Source: Bacillota bacterium (GTDB lineage: Bacteria > Bacillota > Dethiobacteria > DTU022). From it: 5,227 nucleotides of DNA. The DNA lies in NCBI GenBank assembly GCA_012727685.1, contig JAAYGO010000054.1, positions 1 through 5,227 of the forward strand, written 5' to 3'. Below, piece by piece: positions 1 to 4,676 of the stretch. The notes under the pieces are model-generated. The model worked only from the letters and a program-made list of their open reading frames with translations, ran no database searches and was not told where the DNA came from. A program made the position numbers and the translations under genes. The stretch's first letter is position 1. The number at the start of each line of letters is the position of its first letter.

Positions 1-648
1 ATGGCCTTTGGAGTGACTTTGCTGGCCCGGTCAGACCTGGGCAACTCCCCGATTAGCTCGATCCCCTATGCTATTTCTCAGCTCACCCCATTCACTTTTG
101 GCACCACGACGATGGCCTTCCACCTGCTCTGCATCATCTTCCAGGTTATGATCTGGCGCCGGATCACGTTGCAGATGATTCTGCAAATTCCCCTGGGCCT
201 TGGCTTCTCGGCCCTGATAGACCTCTACATGTTTGTTCTGGCTATTGCGGAGCCGGACTTGTGGCTGCGGGCGCTCCTTTGTGTCGGCGGAGTCGTATTT
301 ACTGCCCTGGGGATTGTGATCATTGTCAGCATGGATTTGATGCTTCCAGCGCCGGATTCCTTTCTACGGGCTGTCAGCCAGCGATTCAACATTGAACTGT
401 ATAAGGTCAAAATCGCCGGAGATGTGACCTGGGTGTGTACCACCATCGTTATTTCCTTGATCTTCACGCGATCCATTCTGGCTGTCGGCATCGGAACCTT
501 GTTTTCTATGTATTTTACCGGCAAGTTTGTGGGCATTTTTAAGAAACATCTTGGCTTTCTCGAAATGGAGCCTACCGCGGTAGCCTGGGAACGCTACAAG
601 GCCGAGGCCGCCGCAAAAAAACAGGAAAAAAGGAATATTACCGGCTAA
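1..648 (+). CDS. YczE/YyaS-family integral membrane protein, N-terminus cut by window edge
   Basis: This is a multi-pass membrane protein of the YczE/YyaS family (related to the YitT-like group), whose substrate is generally unknown. The visible 215 residues begin in what is normally the end of the first membrane helix: the family pattern ALGVxLLxRADLGxSPISSLPYxLS is matched by residues 3-26 (GVTLLARSDLG, then NSPISSIPYAIS). The ATG at position 1 is therefore probably an internal Met, and some 15-25 residues lie outside the window. Further hydrophobic segments lie at about residues 35-52, 60-82, 88-114, 141-155 and 159-180, followed by a charged cytoplasmic-type tail rich in Ala and Lys (about 190-215). 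It ends with TAA at 646-648, followed by a second in-frame TAA. The family assignment comes from recognising the N-terminal motif and helix pattern; no function is claimed. Confidence 0.82.
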   Translation: MAFGVTLLARSDLGNSPISSIPYAISQLTPFTFGTTTMAFHLLCIIFQVMIWRRITLQMILQIPLGLGFSALIDLYMFVLAIAEPDLWLRALLCVGGVVFTALGIVIIVSMDLMLPAPDSFLRAVSQRFNIELYKVKIAGDVTWVCTTIVISLIFTRSILAVGIGTLFSMYFTGKFVGIFKKHLGFLEMEPTAVAWERYKAEAAAKKQEKRNITG

Positions 649-1006
649 TAAAATTCAAAGCCGCTGGATACCTTTTTTCTTGCATGGCGACGGGCGGAAC
701 GACTGTGGAACAGATGAAATTCAGGGGAATAGAGATTAACAAATTTGTTGATATGGTTGGGTATATTAAAAACCAGCCATTAGATGTTTTCAGAATAAAA
801 CATGCTGACGAAAGAAGGTATTCCTGTATTTCTGTCAAAGCCCCTGTCTGAATATCATAACTACTTACATAACACAATTCACTTCCAGGTGAAACAATAT
901 AGATTTTATCATTAAAAAGTGACATTGAATTGTACGGAGAAGTCGCATTTTCCAACATATGTGCAATCATCGAGTTCTCCGTCAAATTGATGTCATACAA
1001 ATAGTT
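638..1006 (-). pseudogene. internal fragment of a lipoprotein/beta-propeller-like protein (DUF5050-type), inverted
   Basis: The minus strand is open from 1006, directly after an in-frame TAG at 1009-1007, to a TAA at 638-640. The first 60 or so residues look like genuine protein: NYLYDINLTENSM, then SPYNSMSLFNDKIYIVS, then SSYDIQTGALTEIQEY. This has the rhythm of clostridial extracellular lipoproteins with DUF5050/propeller-like repeats (a short strand, 'YNSM', then 'YD..TG...I.EY'). It has no signal peptide and no ribosome binding site, and its nominal start is a TTG at 1000, so it is a remnant rather than a gene. The last 30 or so residues run into the GC-richer flank and are probably not original coding. 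It appears to be the part that would follow the lipoprotein N-terminal piece at 1627-1959. The family link is by pattern memory. Confidence 0.5.
642..678 (+). terminator. weak possible terminator after the YczE-like gene
   Basis: CGGCT at 642-646, overlapping the stop codon, can pair with AGCCG at 659-663. A run of six T follows at 673-678. The stem is only 5 bp and the T-run starts about nine bases after it, so this is a weak candidate, listed because nothing else near the gene end looks like a terminator. Confidence 0.2.
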
Positions 1007-1558
1007 CTACAGAAGATAGCTGAAAAAGAGAAGGCTGCTACTCAAATTGTGAGAAATACAATGACGAGATCTGGTAGCCTGATTACTGTTCCTAATACAT
1101 ACACAATGTATCAGCAGGAAACTGACACCTATTGCATCCCTGCGACCGTCAAAAGCATTTTGATGTATATTAACGGCACTTCGCCTTCTCAATCAACTAT
1201 TGCTGAAACTACGGGAACCGATCCTACCAAGATTCCTGATTATCTGAATGATCGCCAGGATGAGTGCTATTATATTTATACGGCGAAGAGTAAATTCGAT
1301 CAGGAAGGTATGTGTTCCAGACTGTATTCTACGATTGTAAATAACGATGTTCCTGCGTCCATGGGTATTTCCGGAACTACAGCTTCTAATTGGTACTATG
1401 TTACCAACGGTCATAGTCTGGCTGTGTTCGGAATCTATGATGACTATTCCTACATCAGATTTGGTGATCCTTTAGGCGATAGAGTTGCTGGCTGTCCGTA
1501 TTTTTACAGCAAGAGTGCAAGTTTGAGTTATAGTGTTTGCACACGACTTGTATGGTGA
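959..1558 (+). CDS. C39-like (papain-fold) cysteine peptidase, N-terminus lost and replaced
   Basis: This is a C39-like cysteine peptidase domain of the kind found in secreted clostridial proteins. The putative catalytic Cys is C59 in QQETDTYCIPATV (the family usually has YCGPA), the His is H152 in NGHSLAVFGIYDD, and the Asp is D170 in RFGDPLG. The core therefore looks complete and in the right order. The N-terminus is not original: residues 1-16 (positions 959-1006) are the antisense of the neighbouring lipoprotein fragment. Family-like sequence starts at about 1007 (LQKIAEKEKAATQIV), and no signal peptide remains. I see no convincing ribosome binding site for the ATG at 959 or for the internal ATG at 1061. 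It is probably unexpressed or cytoplasmic and non-functional, although the peptidase fold itself could still form. It lies 68 bases upstream of the lipoprotein piece on the same strand, suggesting they were once neighbours. Confidence 0.65.
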   Translation: MCNHRVLRQIDVIQIVLQKIAEKEKAATQIVRNTMTRSGSLITVPNTYTMYQQETDTYCIPATVKSILMYINGTSPSQSTIAETTGTDPTKIPDYLNDRQDECYYIYTAKSKFDQEGMCSRLYSTIVNNDVPASMGISGTTASNWYYVTNGHSLAVFGIYDDYSYIRFGDPLGDRVAGCPYFYSKSASLSYSVCTRLVW

Positions 1559-1568
1559 TTTTTCTGTG

Positions 1569-1595
1569 TGGGTGGGCAGCTCTTCTGCCCACCCA
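1569..1595 (+). terminator. perfect 11-bp hairpin between the peptidase and the lipoprotein piece
   Basis: TGGGTGGGCAG at 1569-1579 pairs perfectly with CTGCCCACCCA at 1585-1595 around a 5-base loop (CTCTT). The stem starts 11 bases after the peptidase stop and is followed by TTTGTAAAT, so the T-tract is short. It fits an intrinsic terminator for the peptidase gene, or a partial terminator/attenuator limiting read-through into the lipoprotein gene 32 bases downstream. It is the most GC-rich element in an otherwise AT-rich patch. Confidence 0.6.
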
Positions 1596-1613
1596 TTTGT
1601 AAATCAGTCCAAA

Positions 1614-1618
1614 AGAGG
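1614..1618 (+). promoter_or_regulatory. ribosome binding site of the lipoprotein gene
   Basis: AGAGG at 1614-1618 lies eight bases before the ATG at 1627, a good Shine-Dalgarno match at normal spacing. It fixes the start and shows that the 5' end of this gene is intact. Confidence 0.7.
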
Positions 1619-1626
1619 AAAACGAT

Positions 1627-2004
1627 ATGAGATATAAGACTAAAATATTATCCCTTGTCTGTGTGTTGATGCTTTCTTTAGGGCTATTTGGATGTTCACA
1701 AGAATTGCCTGAAAATGATATATCATCGGAGCAAAGTTTAATTCCGAATGAAATGATTTCCGTATATGATGCAAACGAGAATCTTCTTGTCAACATTGAG
1801 CATTTCGGCTCTATTACTCAAACTGACAAGGGTTTTGTTTATTCAAAATTGGCGGACAGTTCAAGTAGTGAAAACTATGTGATGGATTACTTCTATTATA
1901 ATTTTTCTACGGATGAACACCAAAAATTGGGCACCATTGAAAATTGGGTGTATGAAGCATTCTCAACTTCCGAAAGGCTTGCCAAATATTCAGCGTTCTG
2001 CTGA
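1627..2004 (+). CDS. N-terminal part of a secreted lipoprotein, truncated
   Basis: The ATG is supported by a good ribosome binding site. Residues 1-23 are a lipoprotein signal peptide: basic start MRYKTK, hydrophobic core, and lipobox L20-F-G-C23, so the mature protein would be lipidated on Cys23 and anchored outside the membrane. A Ser/Glu-rich linker follows (about 24-42), then a beta-rich stretch (ISVYDANENLLVNIEHFGSI, a FVYSK strand, YFYYNFSTDEHQKLGTIENW) like the beginning of clostridial DUF5050/propeller-type lipoproteins, which are normally several hundred residues long. Family-like sequence stops at about residue 111 (position 1959). The last 14 residues to the TGA at 2002-2004 look random, so the gene has lost its 3' end. 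A likely continuation, inverted, lies at 638-1006. No function is known. The signal peptide is seen directly; the family link is by pattern memory. Confidence 0.65.
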   Translation: MRYKTKILSLVCVLMLSLGLFGCSQELPENDISSEQSLIPNEMISVYDANENLLVNIEHFGSITQTDKGFVYSKLADSSSSENYVMDYFYYNFSTDEHQKLGTIENWVYEAFSTSERLAKYSAFC

Positions 2005-2017
2005 TCTGTCAGCACCC

Positions 2018-2040
2018 AAAAAGCCTTATATCATGGGCAT
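2018..2040 (-). terminator. weak possible tRNA terminator
   Basis: Reading the minus strand past the tRNA CCA end, a short GCC...GGC stem (GGC at 2036-2038 on the plus strand pairing with GCC at 2023-2025) is followed by five T (plus-strand AAAAA at 2018-2022). The 3-bp stem is very weak, so this is only a position where tRNA transcription might end. Confidence 0.15.
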
Positions 2041-2055
2041 CCGCGACACTATACC

Positions 2056-2131
2056 TGGTGAGCCATGCAGGGATCGAACCTGCGACACCCTGATTAATAG
2101 TCAGGTGCTCTACCAGCTGAGCTAATGGCCC
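2056..2131 (-). tRNA. tRNA with Lys-like body and anticodon AUU (nominal Asn)
   Basis: This is a complete 76-nt cloverleaf with encoded CCA (2058-2056). Acceptor GGGCCAT pairs with ATGGCTC (one G-U pair), the D-stem is GCTC/GAGC, the anticodon stem CCTGA/TCAGG, the variable loop GTGTC, the T-stem GCAGG/CCTGC and the T-loop TTCGATC. The anticodon loop is CTATTAA, so the anticodon at 2098-2096 is ATT (AUU), which would read Asn codon AAU. The body, including GGTAGAGCACCTGACT and discriminator A73, resembles bacterial tRNA-Lys, whose loop is normally CTTTTAA. A single T-to-A change at position 34 would explain it. True bacterial tRNA-Asn has anticodon GUU and usually G73. A good promoter precedes it. 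It may be a mutated tRNA-Lys copy, a real variant or a sequencing error; which amino acid it carries cannot be told from here. Confidence 0.88.
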
Positions 2132-2141
2132 TTGCGGATAG

Positions 2142-2170
2142 ATTATAATACCTTCCCCGCGGTAAATCAA
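2142..2170 (-). promoter_or_regulatory. sigma-A type promoter of the tRNA
   Basis: On the minus strand a -35 TTGATT (2170-2165) and a consensus -10 TATAAT (2147-2142) are exactly 17 bases apart. The tRNA 5' end follows 10 bases after the -10 box, so the start site would lie only a few bases before the mature tRNA. This is the expected arrangement for a monocistronic tRNA and argues that it is transcribed. Confidence 0.75.
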
Positions 2171-2200
2171 GAGGAACAAAATGTCAGCATTGATAGGGCA

Positions 2201-4429
2201 TTATGATGATTGCTCTTCAGCCTTGTAAATCTTGCAGAGCAGCGCCCGGTTGCACCAGCCGCCCGTGAGCGGATCCAGGGTCTCGGGATCGTCAATGGTC
2301 AGCATATTGGCATTTGACTCGAAAGCGCCAGAGAGTCCAGGGAGTTTTCCTTCTTTTTCCGGAAACCACCAACTGGCTTCGGCATTGATCACATTGGGCA
2401 GGATATCCTCTGTCAATTTGGCCTTCTGCTTGATTTTGCCCCGCCTGGTCTCGACGTAGACCCAGTCCCCTTCCTTGATGCCATGCTTTTTAGCGGTATC
2501 AGGATGCATGGTGACGAGGGGGTCGGGGTGTCTTTCCCTTAAGCCGATGCCCAACTGCCGGTGTTCGGAATGGAACTGGGGCATAAACCGCCCTCCCGTG
2601 TTGAGGATGAAGGGATATTCCTCGTAAACCTCGGGGGTTCGCACCGGGCTTTCGGGGGGCTCCTCATAGTAGGGCAGCGGGTCGTAGCCCAGCTTTTCAA
2701 ACACCGTGGAATAGAGTTCAATTTTACCGGTGGGCGTGGCAAAACCGGCTTTTTCGTATTTGGTATAATGTTTGCCGGGATTATAAAGCAGCCCCCTATT
2801 CACAAATTCCTCGTAGCTCATCTGCAGGTGCGAGATGCGGTATTTAATTACCTCTTCCACACTCTCCCACGGCCAGTATTCGGCCTGGCCAAGCCTGATA
2901 CCCAGTCCGCGCCAGAACTGGTAGTCATCGTGGCGGTCCCCGATGGGCTCGATAGCCCTTTCCCCGCCGATAGCTATTGGCAGCCAGCCCTCGGTGGTAG
3001 TGCACAGGGGCCTTTCCAGCCAACTGGCCGCCGGCAGCACATAATCGGCCAGTTGGGCAGTGGGCGTCAGCCAGTATTCCAGCACCACGTGGAGTTCAAG
3101 ATTGGGATGAGTCAAAGCTTCGAAAGTATGCCCGGTGTGCGGGGCCCATAGCATCGGATTGCTGCCCCAGGTGATCAGGACCTTGATGGGATAGGGTTTT
3201 CCGGTGATAATCTGCCGCGTGGCGATTGGCGTAGGAGCCTGCAGGTAATGAAGCTGCGGGCAGGATATGCCGAGCTGTTTTTCATAATATGGTGCGGTAA
3301 TTTCCCACGCATGCCAGCTCATCAGCTTGAACCGGTCGCTCCCGATTAGTTTGCCCCTTTTTTCAACCGGACATTTCTCAGCCAGTTCCAGTTCAGATTC
3401 ACAGATGAACTTCTTTCCGTCTATTTCGGTAGGAGGATTGCTGATCAGATCACCGCCCGGTATATCGATATTGCCCGTGATGGCGGCTAAGATCACCCGT
3501 GCCTGCTCCACGCGGCCCGAGTTTAAGCCCAGTTGGTCGGTGGCTACGCCCCGGTTGATACAGGCCGATTCACTGGTGGCATAAAGCCGGGCCGATCCAA
3601 TGATCTCTTCCGGCCTCAGCCCGGTAATTTCCGCTACCTTCTGGGGGGTATAATCCCTGACCCTTTCGGCAAGCTCTTTAAACCCGTAGGTCCATTTTTC
3701 CACAAAGCTCTTGTCATAAAGGCCTTCTGTGATAATCACGTTAATCCAGCCCAGGGCCAGGGCGCCGTCAGTACCCGGCCGCAGCTGCAGGCAGATATCG
3801 GCGTATTTTCCGGCACCGGTGATCCAGGGATCGACAGCAATAATTTTTAGCGCCCCGGCTTCTTTCTTTTTCTTTAAAACACGCCACTGGATCGGGCGGG
3901 CTTCCTTGGGGTTGGCCCCCCAGAGCACCACGCATTTTGATCTGGGGATGTCGGGCATGATCATGGCGCCGGCAAGGGCTAGATCAATGGCGAAGATGTT
4001 GCACATGCAGACTACACCGGGGGAAATGATATTCTGCGGGTTGCCGAAGAGATTTAAAAAGCGCGCCCGGGCCCAAAACAGATCGCTGCGGTATGTGCCT
4101 TCTGCCACAAGCAGGCTCTCGGGGCCATATTTTTCTTTCAGCGAGGCCAATTTTTCGGCGATCTCATCAAGAGCCTGCTCCCAGGGGATTTGCTCCCATT
4201 TTCCTTCTCCCCTTTTGCCGGTGCGCTTGAGAGCATGCTTCAATTGATCGGGGTGATAGAGCCATTTTGGTGCATTGACGCCTCTTGCGCAAATGAACCC
4301 GCGGCTGGCGGGATGATCCGGATTTCCCGTTACCTTTACTACCTTCCCATCTTGAACATGAACCAGGAGTCCGCAGTTGTGATGGCAAAAAAAACAGCCC
4401 GCCTTTTTGATCACGGTTTCCGAAGCCAA
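2201..4429 (-). CDS. acetylene-hydratase-like molybdopterin (W/Mo) oxidoreductase-family protein
   Basis: This is a complete protein of the DMSO-reductase superfamily that would bind a bis-pterin W or Mo centre and one [4Fe-4S] cluster. Counting from the TTG at 4429 (742 aa), the cluster ligands are C12, C15, C19 and C47, and the likely metal ligand is C143 in VVCMCN (C141 is also near). It resembles Pelobacter acetylene hydratase along its length as I remember that sequence: LRPGTD at 216-221, INVIITEGLYDKSFVEKW, TPTAQLADYVLP at 455-466, FEKLGYDPLPYY, and a C-terminal pterin-binding domain from about 606. The length (acetylene hydratase is about 730 aa) and absence of a Tat signal also fit, so it is probably cytoplasmic. 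The key Asp13 of acetylene hydratase is replaced here by H16 (CFFCHHNC), so acetylene hydration is doubtful and the substrate is unknown. No electron-transfer or membrane subunit is adjacent. Start choice: GAGG at 4442-4439 is nine bases before this TTG; the frame stays open to a TTG at 4447, and an ATG at 4435 is too close to the GAGG. Confidence 0.88.
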   Translation of the reverse strand: MASETVIKKAGCFFCHHNCGLLVHVQDGKVVKVTGNPDHPASRGFICARGVNAPKWLYHPDQLKHALKRTGKRGEGKWEQIPWEQALDEIAEKLASLKEKYGPESLLVAEGTYRSDLFWARARFLNLFGNPQNIISPGVVCMCNIFAIDLALAGAMIMPDIPRSKCVVLWGANPKEARPIQWRVLKKKKEAGALKIIAVDPWITGAGKYADICLQLRPGTDGALALGWINVIITEGLYDKSFVEKWTYGFKELAERVRDYTPQKVAEITGLRPEEIIGSARLYATSESACINRGVATDQLGLNSGRVEQARVILAAITGNIDIPGGDLISNPPTEIDGKKFICESELELAEKCPVEKRGKLIGSDRFKLMSWHAWEITAPYYEKQLGISCPQLHYLQAPTPIATRQIITGKPYPIKVLITWGSNPMLWAPHTGHTFEALTHPNLELHVVLEYWLTPTAQLADYVLPAASWLERPLCTTTEGWLPIAIGGERAIEPIGDRHDDYQFWRGLGIRLGQAEYWPWESVEEVIKYRISHLQMSYEEFVNRGLLYNPGKHYTKYEKAGFATPTGKIELYSTVFEKLGYDPLPYYEEPPESPVRTPEVYEEYPFILNTGGRFMPQFHSEHRQLGIGLRERHPDPLVTMHPDTAKKHGIKEGDWVYVETRRGKIKQKAKLTEDILPNVINAEASWWFPEKEGKLPGLSGAFESNANMLTIDDPETLDPLTGGWCNRALLCKIYKAEEQSS

Positions 4430-4438
4430 GATCATCAC

Positions 4439-4442
4439 CCTC
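4439..4442 (-). promoter_or_regulatory. ribosome binding site deciding a TTG start
   Basis: GAGG on the minus strand lies nine bases upstream of the TTG at 4429-4427. The resulting N-terminus (MASETVIKKAGC) resembles that of acetylene hydratase (MASKKHVVC). The ATG at 4435 would be only three bases away, and the TTG at 4447 has no visible binding site. Confidence 0.5.
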
Positions 4443-4503
4443 AACAATGATTATAAATTCGCCGGATAAGATTTTATTGCAAATATCTTACTTTTCCAGC
4501 TAC

Positions 4504-4533
4504 ATCATATCAAAATAGCGAAGCTTCAGTCAA
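4504..4533 (-). promoter_or_regulatory. likely promoter of the molybdopterin enzyme gene, with a palindrome in the spacer
   Basis: On the minus strand a -35 TTGACT (4533-4528) and a -10 TATGAT (4509-4504) are 18 bases apart, with an AT-rich region downstream. This leaves a leader of about 65-70 bases before the TTG start. The spacer contains the 8-bp perfect palindrome GAAGCTTC (4520-4527), which could be a small operator. No other regulatory element is recognised in the leader, apart from a weak 6-bp inverted repeat (TAAGAT 4467-4472 / ATCTTA 4485-4490). Confidence 0.55.
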
Positions 4534-4574
4534 TTTGTTTCATTTTCATCCTTCTGATGGTGCTTCTGCTGGCG

Positions 4575-4607
4575 GGGGCATGGGGGGCCCGGATATTGCC
4601 ATGCCCC
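4575..4607. repeat. 9-bp GC-rich inverted repeat in the intergenic spacer
   Basis: GGGGCATGG at 4575-4583 is perfectly complementary to CCATGCCCC at 4599-4607, with a 15-base loop that itself holds GGGCCC. No T-tract follows in either direction, so it is not a classic terminator. It lies between the terminator of the upstream gene and the promoter of the molybdopterin enzyme gene. It could be an mRNA 3'-end structure or a protein site. Confidence 0.45.
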
Positions 4608-4617
4608 GGGTGTGCTT

Positions 4618-4676
4618 AAAAACCGTGAGCCGCCTGGCGCAGTCCTGACGGCACTGCAGCTAGCTGCTTCAGGCGG
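4618..4676 (-). terminator. terminator after the unrecognised minus-strand gene
   Basis: On the minus strand CCGCCTG (4676-4670), overlapping the stop codon, pairs with CAGGCGG (4636-4630). A run of five T follows (plus-strand AAAAA at 4618-4622), seven bases after the stem. The 33-base loop contains the perfect 12-bp palindrome GCAGCTAGCTGC and so can fold further. The long loop and offset T-run make it less than canonical, but its position at the gene end fits. Confidence 0.45.

Larger units (their letters stand above)
700..2050. other. AT-rich patch of broken genes beside the tRNA 3' end (probable decayed insertion)
   Basis: Base composition drops in this stretch (24 of 60 bases G or C at 1141-1200), while both flanks look clearly richer in GC. 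All three protein-coding remnants inside are incomplete: a lipoprotein middle piece on the minus strand, a cysteine peptidase without its N-terminus, and a lipoprotein N-terminal piece. The right edge lies just beyond the 3' end of the tRNA at 2056, where integrases commonly insert elements. I see no integrase, no transposase and no copied tRNA 3' end at the left edge, so the insertion mechanism is unknown. Boundaries are approximate and judged by eye. A chimeric assembly join would look similar. Confidence 0.5.

Noticed and set aside
225..549. Minus-strand open frames inside the YczE-like gene
   Set aside because: The plus-strand frame has clear membrane segments and a family motif; the opposite frames have no support.
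681..688. TGCATGGC near the left edge of the AT-rich patch, also present in inverted sense in the tRNA acceptor region (2062-2069)
   Set aside because: It would be tempting as an attachment-site remnant, but only 8 bp match, the orientation is inverted rather than direct, and the flanking bases do not extend the match.
1913..2125. Plus-strand open frame ending in EPCRDRTCDTLINSQVLYQLS
   Set aside because: This is the antisense translation of the tRNA at 2056-2131, a well-known type of spurious protein.
2561..3151. Long plus-strand open frame opposite the molybdopterin enzyme (and similar ones at 3327-3584, 3533-3850, 3729-4247)
   Set aside because: These are antisense shadows of a gene with clear family motifs; their translations show no domain and no ribosome binding site was evident.
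2201..4447. Calling the enzyme acetylene hydratase outright
   Set aside because: The essential Asp after the second cluster Cys is His here and the residue after the metal Cys differs, so only 'acetylene-hydratase-like' is supported.
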